From Forficula auricularia (lineage: Eukaryota; Arthropoda; Insecta; Dermaptera; Forficulidae), in NCBI GenBank assembly GCA_024734495.1, contig JALMQS010000128.1, forward strand, positions 17,911,079-17,975,078: 64,000 nt of DNA. Reading direction: 5' to 3'. Positions 1-10,739 of this stretch are shown one piece after another. Both the position numbers and the translations under genes were made by a program. The notes under the pieces are model-generated. The model did not search any database. It saw only the letters and a list, made by a program, of their open reading frames with translations, and was not told the origin of the DNA. Position 1 is the first letter of the stretch, and each line of letters starts with the position of its first letter.

Positions 1-2690
1 ATTTGTTATTCTGTCGGTTTCGTTTCATGTTTTATCGATATGGCAGATATTTCGTTCGCCTATTTGTTAGTCGACACGATGTCCATGTCCACGTTTTCCG
101 ATTCCCACGACTGGATTGCTGGCTTTGACATTTGCAAGTCTATTGACTCTAGTGTTTGTTTCTCTGCTATTTCACAGTTCATTCATCTTGGATTTATTTT
201 TATTTCCCAATCTAGGCCAACTATCAAAAGAATTGTTGATCTCTGCTATTTCCGTCAATTGGAATCGGTGCATTCCATTTGGTCTGCTGACCATGCATAC
301 TTGATTAAGGTAAACGTTTGCTTGCTCAACGTGAGCGTGCAAGAAGATGGACTTTTTTCGTGGACGTGAGGTTCGCAACCGTTGCTTCTTTGACCATGAG
401 TCATGCCTCAAGAGGGGGGGCCTCACGACACAATTCTGTTAAGCGGGGGGCCTTAAGAGCTTAAGAGAAAGAAGGTGGTCCTCAGGCACAGGCCGGATCT
501 TGTCTGCTCTGAATCATCGCGACCTCGTAACTCGCAACAGGTGGTGTGCAGGTGAAAAATCCTCAAGTTGGATAATCCCAAATGCTCTTGTGTCTAGTGT
601 ATGCAGACAGAGAGAGAGAGCTCAAATGTTTTCAATAGGAATTCCGAAAGGAACACCAGAAGAGATTTTATGTATTGTTCATTCATCCATTTCGATACCA
701 ATGATGCAAACGCAAGCGTTTTATTCAATACTAATTGTGCTATACTATATTTCCTAATCAAACAAATATAATTAAAATTGATATTTAAAATGTTTGTATT
801 TGATTTCAATTAAAAGACAACAAATAGCAACAAGAGAATTTACAATACAAGGAAAGCCCTTCAGAAATTCACCCAAAAGATTTTCTCAATGTGTTCAAAT
901 ATGTCTGTAACGTGGAGAAAAATCATATCCGACCATTATTATTTTTCTGTCTATTTCTGAGTCTGAATTCCACTACCCAAGAAAACTCACGAATAAAAAG
1001 AAAATTTCATTCTGGTGCATAAATGTTTTTTTGAATGATTTAATTAGATTTCCAGGCGTTTTCTTGATAGAATAAGCATAAACAGACAACCTGTCTTGTT
1101 TCAATTTCAATTTATTTATTTTAAAACACACTAATAGTTTATTTCAAATAATTAAATATTAAAATTAATTTAGAATTTGAATCTATTTCCACTTAATTAA
1201 AAATACATATATGTTAAGTATATTATATTTTATTGGTTTATTAAATTTTAATTATTAATACATACTAGTGCGGGTTTAACCGGGAAATGAACTGAGACTT
1301 GAATTTTTTTTATTTTTTCTCTAATTAGGTGTTTGTAAAATTCTAGGTCAAGATATTGACAAATATTTGCTTTACAAGGCGTGCTGATTGCAAAAAGTGT
1401 TTTTTTTTTTTTAATATTTGATGATGTAGTTATGGATATGTATGTGCATATATGTGTTTGTAACTAATTACCTTGCACTTTTGTTCGTCAAAACCAACAA
1501 TGTTATATATACCCAGAAGAAGCAAAGGATCTTAACTATAAGGAAAGGATGCAAGCAGACTGCTTAAAACAGAGAACAATGTTTCACCCTATAATATGGT
1601 TGTATAACTTCCAGGAGTGCTGTCAAAAGGGTCGATGGCATATATTATATTATTTTTATCTGTATTTAGATAAAATAGGACCATTCAGGAGCGAAAGCAC
1701 TTAGGGTCCTAAAAGAAATAAGAAATTTAAGTGACCAAGAAGATATGCCACAATTATAGGTTTGGATTCGCTTACAAGATGTTTAAGATACGAAAGTAAA
1801 TTCGTCTCCAAAATTTTAACGAATTTTTCGAAATTTTGATTTTCTATTAATTATTATTTCATTAATTTTCAAACTTCACCATATATGGTCCAGCCTGAAA
1901 GCTTCTTCCATATGATAAGAGAAGATATTTTATTTGCAGTGACATTAATTTTTATAAAGTTTTTTTTTTAATAAAATAATTTATTTTCTATTGAATGTTG
2001 ACTAAGTATTGGTCTATTAATAATCTTTTTCGGCTTGATGATGTTTCAGTAATCCAATCAAAAGGATATTTATTTTAAAAAGACGCTCGAATCTGACCTT
2101 GGTGAGACATTAAAATCAATTATTAAAGAATTTCAATTCGTTTTCATTTTGAGTCCACTTGGCGAATCTCCTAATAGAAATTAGTTGCGTATCCATTAGC
2201 TCCAAGAGGTTTTCGCGAATATTCCAGAATAGGTTGGCTGGAAGGCTAAAGCGACAACCGTAACTAGTTAGCTTAATTTTTCTTCTTCTTCCCTAAATAG
2301 AATTATTAGTAATTGCAACAATACTAAACATAAACCTAGTTTATTTGTAATTTTATTCCTGAAGATCCAGTCGCGCCATATGAGCTTACAATATCGTAAA
2401 GATTGTCTCTATAAGTTTACTAATTTTGCAATCTTTGAATTTAAAGATCAGTAAAATTTCAAAAAAATAGTTCTATGTGAGTGCATTCGAGGAAAATCAT
2501 TGTTGTTTATACAAAAAAATAATTAGTATCGATGACTGATGAAATAAACCACGAAACCTCCGATCTTACCAAGTGATTATAATTTATTGGCTGATTATTT
2601 ATCTATGTCAGATGGGTTTTTCTTCAAGAATTTATAGTCATTTGTCCGAGTAGTTTCTTCTTTACAATACAGGGTATGGTCAAGTATTGT
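1..2690. other. Unassigned region, left flank
   Basis: No gene or repeat family is recognised here. Positions about 40-700 are less AT-rich than what follows and hold a 109-codon open frame at 40-369 on the plus strand. Its product starts MADISFAYLL and shows no domain, signal peptide or family motif I know. The frame is also open in part on the other strand, so chance or an old repeat is as likely as an exon. From about 700 to 2690 the sequence is AT-rich, with homopolymer runs (for example a T run near 1398) and no ORF above 60 codons. Confidence 0.4.
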
Positions 2691-2694
2691 AATC

Positions 2695-3044
2695 GTGCAT
2701 GAAAAAAGTATTTTTTTCCTTCTTTTTTTCGAAATATCTCAAAAACGACTGAGACTATTTTGATTAAAAAAATTGAGCGGAACCATCGCATTTCGCTCTA
2801 CAAAAAAACTCTAATAAGTAAACATCGAAAAAATTATATTTTTTGAGATAATAATTGTTTTGTCAAAATGTCTGTTAGTTTGTCTGGTTGTCTGTGTGTT
2901 GCGAAATTTTTGTGGACGAGCTAGCTCAAAAACTAGTTTGAATATCGAAACCAAATTTCACACGTAGTTTTGGTCCATTGAGATTAAGAGCTGATTAGAT
3001 TTTGGTGCATATCGACCCAAAATTAAGGGGTGGAGGGGGGGTTA
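2695..3044. repeat. Degenerate interspersed repeat next to minisatellite
   Basis: This stretch has the look of a dispersed non-coding repeat: a run of 'tgtctg'/'tgtctggttgtctgtg' words near 2870-2900, followed by 'gctcaaaaactagtttgaata' -like text and a G-rich end that runs into the tandem array. Similar 'tgtctgt' text recurs weakly near 27440 and 33550. No ends or target duplication can be seen, so class and boundaries are open. Confidence 0.3.
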
Positions 3045-3375
3045 AAAATTAAAAATCTAGGCTATTTGAGCATACTCAACCAAATTTTGTATACATAATC
3101 AGTGGGACCCCAGAAGTCTAAAAATGCCACAACTAACCGCCCAAAATGGGGGGGGGGGGGGTGGGGTCAAAAAATGAAAATCTTGGCCATTTACCAAACT
3201 CAACCAAATTTTGTATACATAATCAGTGGGACCCCAGAAGTCTAAAAATGAAAAAACTAACCGCCCAAAATGAGGGGGGGGTGCAGGGTCAAAAAATTAA
3301 AATCTTGGCCATTTATCAAAATCAACCAAATTTTGTATACATAATCAGTGGGCCCGCAGGAGACTAAAAATGCAA
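3045..3375. repeat. G-rich minisatellite, about 122-bp period, 2.7 copies
   Basis: Three successive copies begin near 3045, 3169 and 3290. Each holds 'aaccaaattttgtatacata', then 'atcagtggg' and 'agtctaaaaatg', and the first two end in 'ccgcccaaaatg' followed by a G run (about 14 G in copy 1, seven in copy 2). The third copy is cut short near 3375. Copies 1 and 2 differ by a few substitutions and by G-run length. The 73-codon ORF at 3146-3367 only reads through this array and is not a gene. Confidence 0.85.
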
Positions 3376-3414
3376 AAAATATCCCCACTCCCTTACATGA
3401 TTAAAATAATTTTA

Positions 3415-5330
3415 TTAAATATTAAATATAAGTGAGGGGCCAGGTTGTATGATAAAGTCAAGTGGATGGCCACATCAGAACACGTCAGCTTATTTGACAC
3501 TTGGGTTCTAATTCAAAGAGAATTAAAGACATCTCTTCCGACATATAAATAAAATTATATATGAACAAAGGACACTTTCATTAAATCCGTATTTTTAAAA
3601 GATTAGAGAAAAATTTATAATATAAATTTCAACTATATTATAGTGCCTTGTGCACACCAGATGACTTTCACTTACTCGGCTTTTATAACAAACCAACATT
3701 AAAATTAAATAAATTAAAATAATATTAGAAGATAATTTATTTATTTATTTGAATTTTGGTTTTGAAAAATGCAAACTTTACAAAAACATCATTAGATTAT
3801 TTAAATATTATAAATAAAAAGTGAAAGTAAAAACATTAGATATTAATTAAAAAATGGCATTACACGGGATCCAAACCCACGACCTTTTGGTTTCTAATTC
3901 TTTCGAACAAACTTAAGAACATATATTTAATTTCTTTTAAATACTGAAATTATAAAAATAATTTGTTAGTTCGGTTTTTAAGAAAATTAAGAAAAACTTT
4001 AAAACACTTAGGTGAAGGGATATTTCCAGCGAATCTAATAGATCTACAATCTTGCTATGATATTTGGAGTCAATAAAAAAGTTAGGTTTTAAATTCTATT
4101 TCCCTGACATTAACCATTTCTGAGTTATCGTGCTAACAAAGATCCAGATCAAATGTCTGCATTTTTTAGCCTAATTTTCTAAACATAATAGCTCAAAATC
4201 TAATTAGTTTTCCTTATTGAAAATACAAACATTTTGATATCAAAACGAACTTTCCACAACTTTATATTCTTGAGTTATGTGGATATCGGAATCCACAGAA
4301 ATAAAAAAAATCAAAGTTGAATTGAAAAATATATTTCTTCATGTTTTAGACATTTTTAAACACAATAAGCAAAAATAAAAATAAAAATTTGTGTGAACTC
4401 AATAATTCTATAATAATTCAATAATGTCCCGCAATTACTAAGTATATTTATATTATTATTTATTCGGTGCTATTTACTTACTAGAAGTACCTATGATAAA
4501 CCGTTTTTTATATGTGTATTTTAAATAAATTGATAATAAATAGCATTTGTATATATCCGAGGTCATATGCCATCCCGTCTGAATGAATGCATTTGCGTGA
4601 AATGAGGAAATCACCTTGCCATTTCATAATCTCTAGGATCGTCAAATTCGATTGCACTGACGGGTAATTTTTTCTATACTTTAAGAGGAAATCTGCTATA
4701 TGCTATTTTTATGAAAATAGGGATTTATGAATTGAATTTTGAACTTAGAATATGTAAAATTTTCCTATTCATTTTCCTCTTATCATAATGAACTTGAAAT
4801 GTGATATAAATAGGAAAATGTTTATTTTTTTATGCCTTGAAAATAAACATTTTACAAGCTATAATTACTTGTAGAGGAAAATCACATATGTAAAAATTTT
4901 GAATGAATAAATCATTATTTTATTAATAGTTCGTTAAATATTTAATTGTATTAATTAATGAAAATTTTATTTTGATTTTTTTTTTAATTTAAATGGCCTG
5001 AGGAGTCTTGCCCAGTAGCATTGTAGTTTTACCTGTCTGTATAGTTGTATAAATGGAAGTGCGTAATTATATGATTGTAAAAATATAGCAAAATAACAGG
5101 TATTTTTTTTAATCTGAAAAACATGATTCAAAACATTTATCGACGTATACTAGAAGATCCTTATTAAAGAATCGACAAGCAGATACCGGATTTCACTTAA
5201 TTCCCCTTTTACACAGAAAATTTTTCAGGTCGTGCAATGCTTGGAGATAAATAATATAAATAAATTTTTAATTTATTTGTTTTTTCTAAGATTTTTTCAA
5301 AACTTAATAAGTGACTTGAAGAATTTAATT
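3415..5330. other. Unassigned AT-rich stretch
   Basis: Apart from the tRNA-like relic at 3855-3915, nothing firm is seen. Positions about 4020-4330 contain phrases ('ttgagttatgtgg', 'attgaaaatacaaacatttt') that recur in diverged form at 51880-52170 ('ttgagttatcgtg', 'ttgaaaatacaagcatttc'), suggesting an old two-copy repeat. Confidence 0.35.
3855..3915 (-). repeat. tRNA-like SINE relic
   Basis: Read on the minus strand this piece contains 'ggtcgtgggtttggatccc', which resembles the T arm and B-box of a tRNA gene (consensus GGTTCRANNCC), followed by 'gtgtaatgcc'. No A-box, tail or target duplication can be seen. It is probably the remnant of a tRNA-derived SINE rather than a working tRNA, because no complete cloverleaf can be drawn. 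Confidence 0.35.
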
Positions 5331-5595
5331 TTATAAATTAAAGGGTTTGTTCAGTCACATAAAATAAATAAATAGAGTAATTTTAGACAATTGACATTAT
5401 TTATTCGATAGATTTACAGTTTCGATCACCCCTGGTAGACCATCATCAGTAGTATTGAAAATTGAAACATTTGTTTATATATACAATTATACAAAATAAA
5501 AACCATAAAATTTTACATTCATACACACAATTTCGTTCAAGATGTGGAATTTGTCAATTTGCATATATAACACTTGAACAAATCCTTTAATTTAT
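5331..5595 (-). mobile_element. Penelope-like terminal repeat fragment, family A
   Basis: Imperfect inverted 26-bp ends ('ataaattaaagggtttgttc' near 5333 and its reverse complement near 5575) enclose a hammerhead-like motif on the minus strand (5419-5449). The minus-strand sequence downstream of the motif is similar to the plus strand at 22100-22230: both have 'ctg(a/t)...gaaactgta', then an AT-rich stretch and 'acaaa/acaaaacc..ccctt(c)aattta'. Hammerhead-like motifs near element ends are known for Penelope-like retroelements. No reverse transcriptase is present, so the assignment rests on the motif and the shared sequence. Confidence 0.45.
5419..5449 (-). ncRNA. Hammerhead-ribozyme-like motif (family A)
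   Basis: The minus strand reads CTGATGA-T-GGTC-(loop)-GATC-GAAAC. CTGANGA and GAAA are the conserved core boxes of the hammerhead ribozyme, and GGTC/GATC can pair as stem II with one G-U pair. There is one extra base between CTGATGA and the stem compared with the canonical fold, as in most other copies in this window. Stem III is very short. Activity is not implied. Confidence 0.5.
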
Positions 5596-5901
5596 ACAAT
5601 TTTTATTTAAATATTTAATTTGATAAGTATTTTTAACAAGTATATAAGAATTCATTAATACAATAGCACATACGATACATTAAATATAGTTTAGTGAGTC
5701 CGGGCCGGTAGTCAGGTTTGTTATAGAATTTCTTTTTCGATTTTATTATCTTTTATTAATTTCTAATTTAAGACTCTGTTTTTTTAAAACGTAGAGATAA
5801 ATTAATATGTGGGGAATCCCCCCCAATATATATGTTGTAATTAAATTCAAATAAAACCAGTTGATTCGAAACATTTCAAAAGGACGAATGATATATATTT
5901 A

Positions 5902-6109
5902 GATAATAAGTAAAAATATATTTTTCTAGGTGGGTTTCACAAATAAAACAAATATATGTTTTGAGTTTTTATCTCGATATATATTTCGTTTTTTTTTTGT
6001 AACTCCTGATGATGGGCTCATAACCCGATATATCGAGATAAAAACTCAAAACATATATTTGTTTTATTTGTGAAACCCACCTAGAAAAATATATTTTTAC
6101 TTATTATCT
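5902..6109. mobile_element. Inverted-repeat (fold-back) element with hammerhead-like motif
   Basis: Arms 5902-5983 and 6027-6109 are near-perfect reverse complements (about 82 bp; both contain 'gtgaaacccacctagaaaaa' or its complement). The short spacer holds CTGATGA at 6006 on the plus strand. Directly after the right arm lies 'aaaatgtttcacctagaacc' (from 6113), which recurs reversed at 39131-39170 and in variant form at 47583-47620. Shared end sequence plus the motif suggest fragments of one Penelope-like family. Confidence 0.6.
6006..6034 (+). ncRNA. Hammerhead-like motif, degenerate (family B)
   Basis: CTGATGA-T-GGG-(loop)-CCC-GATA. The 5' core box is intact and GGG/CCC can pair as stem II, but the second core box reads GATA instead of GAAA. 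The reverse complement of the left arm of the surrounding inverted repeat retains 'gaaatatatatcgagat', and related copies at 32859 and 33243 keep 'cccgaaatatatcgagat', so the ancestral copy probably had GAAA. Confidence 0.4.
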
Positions 6110-6295
6110 ATTAAAATGTTTCACCTAGAACCGACACCAAATTCTTTAAAGATATATATATTTACTCGGTTTGATTGAAAATTATTCATTATGTACTATA
6201 TAATTTAGTGTATTTAGAGGATTTCGTCCGAAAATGTTCGACTGTCGACGTCACAATAGCTTTTTCTTTTCGTTCCGTTTTAAAATCCTTTTTAA

Positions 6296-6490
6296 GGGGG
6301 GTCAGATAGGCTAGGCGGTAGCATGACAGCGAGCTAACCAGGCGACCCGGGTTCGAATCCGACTCGAGGCATCCAGCTAAAATCTGACCCCGGGGGTAGG
6401 GACAAATTTAAAAAAAATATAAATATTTAGTATCGTAATCAGGCTTATGGCCAGAAAGGCCGAAAAGCAAAAAAAAAAAAAAAAAAAAAA
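6296..6490 (+). mobile_element. tRNA-derived SINE with poly(A) tail
   Basis: This is a complete short retroelement. The head has A-box-like 'taggctaggcggtagcatg' and B-box-like 'gggttcgaatcc' (near 6350), matching an RNA polymerase III promoter derived from a tRNA. A short body ends in a run of about 20 A (6471-6490). The unit is bounded by a direct 14-bp duplication, 'aaaatcctttttaa', at 6282-6295 and 6487-6500, the usual mark of LINE-assisted target-primed insertion. The exact duplication suggests a fairly recent insertion. Confidence 0.85.
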
Positions 6491-6499
6491 TCCTTTTTA

Positions 6500-7885
6500 A
6501 AATACAATCATTGAAATTTTAATTATTAAAAATCTCTCCATTTACCTGCTCCACTCGTATATTTAAATTTAATAAAATATACCTATTTGAATTGTTTTTG
6601 ACCTTGGAGTTTTAATAGGTAATTTTAATTTCTTTTGGAACCCCGTCCCTCAATTCGTCTCACTTTCAAATTGAAATAGAACGTCATTTCCGTATGTCTT
6701 TTGGGTCAATAAGCAAAATTTGGCATAAAGTATAATTTTATTAATTGAATGTAATGGAAGGCAGCACAGAGGTAGTGAGGAAAGAAAAAATTAACACATA
6801 TCAAATAAAGTGTAATTTATTGGAATCCTTCCTTCTTTCCTTTCAAACCGACGTTTCGGAGGATTTTTACCTCCTTCTTCTTTCATTTCGGTCCCCGAAA
6901 GAAATAAACCCATATCTTTTTTAAATCTAGAACTCTTTCATATAACTTTTCATTTATTTTGGTTTGAAATTTTCATATTTTGAATTTTTTAAAAAGGCCG
7001 TTAAAATTAGGTCCAATTTCAACAAAAATTTAATAAAAAAAAAATGAAATTTGATTTTGATACTTTTATTGCTTTTTAAACTTCTGTTTTGATTTTATTT
7101 ATTCGGATACAATCAGTACGATTGCAATTGAGTGGGCTATAATGTTATAATAAACAATCATCACATTAAGCTAAACGATCCCCATATTTTACTTAACTTC
7201 GGTAATCAAATGGAAACAGAGCTTTTAATATGTCAAGGCCGTTGACATATATAAAATTATAAATGAAAGATTGCTGATAAAAACTTAAATGGAACATCTA
7301 TTATCTGAATGAGTGTCACTCAGGTGTCAATTACTTTGATTTCTGATACGGCTATATCAGATATACTGTTCTTATTGTTTGTAAAATTCCCTTATGGTAG
7401 AATTTATGTTTTCAAATTTCGTTTTTAAGGTATATTGTGCATATCTATAATAATTCAATAATTTAAATAAGAAAACTAATTTAAATTGTGAAGCTAATCT
7501 GGATGCTGAAAGACTGTTGTCCACTCTCAAATGTATTATGATGCAATTTTCGATTTTATTGTAAATTTAAAATGGATTTAAAAAAAGAAAAATTTGTAGA
7601 GTAGTTAGTTAAATTAATTTTCAAAGTTTTCATTCACCATAAAACGAATGTTTGGCAAAATTTATTTTACAGCTCAGACTAATTATCATTAATTATTAAA
7701 AACATTAGTTAAGGGACAAAGATTTTATAAAATATGTTAAGATTTGGAAGTTATTCAAAAGTTATTATTAAAAATCAAAATATAATACTTTCAAAGTAGT
7801 GATCATTTCTTTTAACTGATTTCTTTAGATTATTTTTCGAATACAACCTCGTGTCTCCTCAAAAAATAAATCGAATAAAGTTATT
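6500..7885. other. Unassigned AT-rich stretch
   Basis: No gene is seen. It holds the hammerhead-like motif at 6853-6882; the rest is low-complexity AT-rich sequence without recognised ends or frames. Confidence 0.35.
6853..6882 (-). ncRNA. Hammerhead-like motif, decayed (family E)
   Basis: The minus strand reads GAAGAA-GGAGG-taaaaat-CCTCC-GAAACGTCGG. The 5-bp stem GGAGG/CCTCC and the GAAAC box are intact, but the leading CT of CTGAAGAA has become AA. The layout matches the copies at 38774-38803 and 38978-39004 (GGAGA/TCTCC stem, GAAACGTC). It is probably an old copy of the same family. Confidence 0.45.
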
Positions 7886-8080
7886 AATAAATGAATTTAA
7901 CTTTAAAGGACTATCATAGATATTAGTTGAAATATTTTTACATTGCATATCAGAGAGGTTCGTCCCCTTAGGAATCGAACCCAAGCGCTAACTAAGCTTG
8001 CCGGCCGAACCTCTCTGATATGCAATGTAAAAATATTTCAACTAATATCTATGATGTCCTTTAAAGTTAAATTCATTTAA
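7886..8080. mobile_element. Fold-back element with tRNA-like loop
   Basis: Arms of about 75 bp (7886-7962 and 8007-8080) are near-perfect inverted repeats ending inside at 'cagagaggttcg' / 'cgaacctctctg'. The loop, read on the minus strand, has 'ggcaagcttagttagcgctt' followed by 'gggttcgattcc', which resembles the D-side and B-box of a tRNA. The inner arm text 'gcatatcagagaggttcg' is shared with the 398-bp repeat at 20-22 kb ('gcatatgtcagagaggttcg'), which also surrounds a tRNA-like core. Both appear to be members of one superfamily. Confidence 0.65.
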
Positions 8081-8329
8081 TAATATTATATACTGAGTTG
8101 ATTTTTGAAATAATTTCCATCTTTTTTCAAAAAAAGACACCCAAAAAGATACTTAAATCTTTGTTTTCACTGTAAAGTTATTAAGTTAAATTTATATATT
8201 AGTTAAAATTACTCAAACTTTATAGAAACAAATATCTTATTAATTTTATAAGTTTTATATTTAATAACTCATTTATATTTATTTATTTTATAATACGTAA
8301 ATTACTAATTTAATGTTACAATAGAGAAC

Positions 8330-8485
8330 TGTGCCAAGACCTTGGCACGTGGTAAACCAATGATGCCGTAGAAGTTAAGGGACATCTTGCCCGGGTAAAG
8401 ATGGTTGACTTTGTGGGAGACTTATATGTATAGTTTGCTTATAGGTTCAAACTCCCGATTGATCACTTCACAAACAAATTTACCT
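8330..8485 (+). repeat. Possible tRNA-derived SINE relic
   Basis: A patch less AT-rich than its surroundings contains 'ataggttcaaactcccgatt' at about 8440-8460, close to the B-box consensus GGTTCRANNCC. A weak A-box-like 'cgtggtaaaccaatgatg' lies upstream at 8350. There is no tail or target duplication, so this is a tentative call. Confidence 0.3.
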
Positions 8486-8753
8486 ACATCCATTGGAGTA
8501 TTTGAACCAATGAGAAATAATAGATAGAATATTTATAATTAAAAAGACTTAAGATGAAAGTCAAACTTTCGAAACTATAGTCTCTAACAAATAATTAGAG
8601 GTACATTTATTCGCATCAAGCTAAGGACAAATAAATTGATTACTCTCGATAAAGTAAATCATTTCAACATAAAGGTTTCTAGTTGCTAAGTTACACTAAA
8701 AAGCAAATAAAGCTAAAATACATATTATTCTTAACTAAATCTGTTTTTAATTT

Positions 8754-9240
8754 ATCCATGCGAAGCAGATCTTTATCGTATTGTACTCGTTCTCGCGCCA
8801 AGCGCGACCCCAAAAACTACGGAACCGATGGTCTCAGCCTAAGTCACAAATTATAGTATTCATTTAGGATGAATTTTAAGACCTAACGGTTTTGCCAAAA
8901 ATATCATGGGGTCTCGTCCAGAGCCCTAAAAGTACGATTTTTTCATTTAGTCTGTAGGCATGTATGAATGTATGTATGTTACCCTTTATTTCGTCGACGA
9001 TTTTTTCCACACTGTTCAATCGATTGAAATGAAATTGAAAACATACCATTTCTTTAATCATTAGTAATTTATTTTAGTACTTTTTTGGGTTTTTTCTAAA
9101 TATTTGGAAAATAGCTGAACCATTGGTTAAATTTAATATTCTATTTAAGTAAGTACTTTGAGGACCCCAAAAAAATGTTATATACCTAATGTTTTTAGAA
9201 AATGTACATTTTAAAGTACTTTATTCTACAGTAAGATAGT
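8754..9240 (-). repeat. Three-copy dispersed repeat, copy 1
   Basis: Related to 35340-35895 and 56698-56932 in the opposite orientation. Shared words include the complement of 'gataaagtaaa', 'tttgcc/ggcaaaaccgt', 'cggaacc/gttccgtagt', and an outer portion with 'aaagtacttta'. The 61-codon minus-strand ORF at 8876-9061 lies within the repeat and is not conserved in the other copies, so I do not treat it as a gene. Class unknown; no terminal repeats or target duplication were found. Confidence 0.6.
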
Positions 9241-9285
9241 ACTTTTTTGAATTCTTTAAAATTTATTTATTTGGTCGGCTTATCT

Positions 9286-9543
9286 CAGGGATTCCCAACC
9301 TTTTCAAGATCATCGCCCCCTTTAGAAGAGAATAAAAATTTCAACGCCCCCCCCCCCTAGTCCATAATTGATAATTTTATATGAAATATTAAAATATTAA
9401 AAATAAACAATTACAAAAAATATTATAATAAATGTATTTTATTTATTTATTTATTTGACCCCCTCTTGACTGCCTCTGGATCCGCCCTCATGGAAGGCTC
9501 CAGCGACCACTGGGGGGCGGTATCGCCCCGTTGGGAACCTATG
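9286..9543. mobile_element. Non-autonomous hAT element, 258 bp
   Basis: The ends are 'cagggattcccaacc' on the left and '...gttgggaacctatg' on the right, imperfect terminal inverted repeats of the CAGGG..CCAACC type seen in hAT elements. The flanks are gcttatct (9278-9285) and gtttatct (9544-9551), an 8-bp target duplication with one mismatch. The interior is C/G-rich near both ends ('cgcccccccccc', 'ggggggcggtatcgcccc') and has no transposase. Confidence 0.75.
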
Positions 9544-9839
9544 GTTTATCTGATTCATAATAAAGGATAAACATATTAATATTTCAAATGACTATGAATA
9601 AAGTCTAGCATCGATCCGATGCAGTTTATTTTTTTTATTTACATTTTCATGCAGACTATTATTAGTTTAAAAATCGATAAATGAAAATTTAGGAGTGATA
9701 GATTTTCTTTTCGTTTGTAATAGCAAGCGAACGCAAATGACAATTGTATATTTGGAATAGGAATTGAAATAAAAGATAGGAGATGAAATGTTTGGTGCGA
9801 TTACAAATACCAAGTCGTGACAGAAGTGGAACGCACGCG

Positions 9840-9935
9840 TGCATTTACGTATGTTTCTAGGAATGGGAGCCAACTTTATATTTTTACTGCCAACGAGTCG
9901 GATCGAACCCGAGACCAATCGCGTGCGCGATATGT
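9840..9935 (-). repeat. tRNA-like SINE relic
   Basis: The minus strand contains 'ctcgggttcgatccgactcg', a good B-box and T-arm-like segment, preceded by 'gcgcacgcgattggt'. It resembles the head of the SINE at 6296-6490 ('cccgggttcgaatccgactc'). Downstream body is AT-rich without a clear tail. Ends are not determined. Confidence 0.45.
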
Positions 9936-10037
9936 CCTCTCTTTATTGACTAAGAAATTCATTTGACACAAATAATATGGTAAACAAAATTTCAAAGAAA
10001 TAATCTAGTTTATCTAGATATTATCTATTTTAGGATG

Positions 10038-10256
10038 TTTTTTTTATTTTTTTATTATTTTAATTATTGTCACCGGGAACAACCCATTTAGACAGCATAT
10101 AAGTAAAGTGTTAGTAGTGTTAGTGAGGAAGTCGTGTTTGAGCCGGTGGAAATTTTGTACGCCAGCAAGGCCCGAATTTGGGTCTCCCGCTTGAGCATCG
10201 TCATCATCGATGCTTAAGGCACTGGACTTAGCCATCTCGGACACGCGACTCCCCAT
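10038..10256 (-). mobile_element. tRNA-derived SINE, A-rich tail
   Basis: Read on the minus strand the element starts near 10256 with 'ggggagtcgcgtgtccgaga' and 'tggctaagtccagtg', an A-box-like segment resembling class-II (Ser/Leu-type) tRNAs, and ends in an A-rich tail (the T-rich stretch 10038-10062 on the plus strand). It is flanked by 'ttttaggatgtt' (10028) and 'ttttgggatgtt' (10257), a likely target duplication with one mismatch. The 70-codon ORF in it is incidental. Confidence 0.6.
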
Positions 10257-10548
10257 TTTGGGATGTTATTTTAATTGAAAAAATAATTTTTATTCAAATA
10301 TTTTGGTGAAAATGTATTTAAAGAGCGATGCATGATAATTTTTTGAAAATTTTAAAAATTATTCATAAAACAAAAGATTCATAATTAAACTTATACATCT
10401 GGTTCACTTTTCTATTTATTATTATTATATTTTATTTAAATACAGAATAAATAAAAACATATAGTAGCAAAGGAAAAAATTTGAGATTTTTACAGAAATT
10501 TACATTCTAAAGTTCTCTAATTCATTCATTTTTACAGTATCTCTCTAA

Positions 10549-10735
10549 GGGACGGTTGTATGTCGCAAAGCAAATGCTTTTTACCAATAACCAAGTGTAG
10601 ATGATAATGAAGATTGGGATGCGCCAATCAGATGACAGGCACTGTCATCTGATTGGCCATCCCAGTGACTCCATTTACACATCTACCGTTTGTTAGTGGT
10701 TAAAAAGCATTTACTTTGCGACATACAACCGGTCC
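10549..10735. mobile_element. Fold-back MITE, 187 bp
   Basis: Long terminal inverted repeats: 'gacggttgtatgtcgcaaag' on the left and the complement 'ctttgcgacatacaacc' on the right, continuing inward through 'gcttttt..acca' and 'gatgtgtaaat'. The centre is a perfect palindrome, 'ccaatcagatgacag' facing 'ctgtcatctgattgg' (about 10625-10657). Immediate flanks share 'ctaag', a possible short target duplication. No coding sequence. The superfamily is uncertain. Confidence 0.75.
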
Positions 10736-10739
10736 TAAG

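Noticed and set aside
40..369. 109-codon ORF as a possible gene
   Set aside because: No domain, no codon or family signal I can recognise, and the opposite strand is also partly open. Kept only as an unassigned region.
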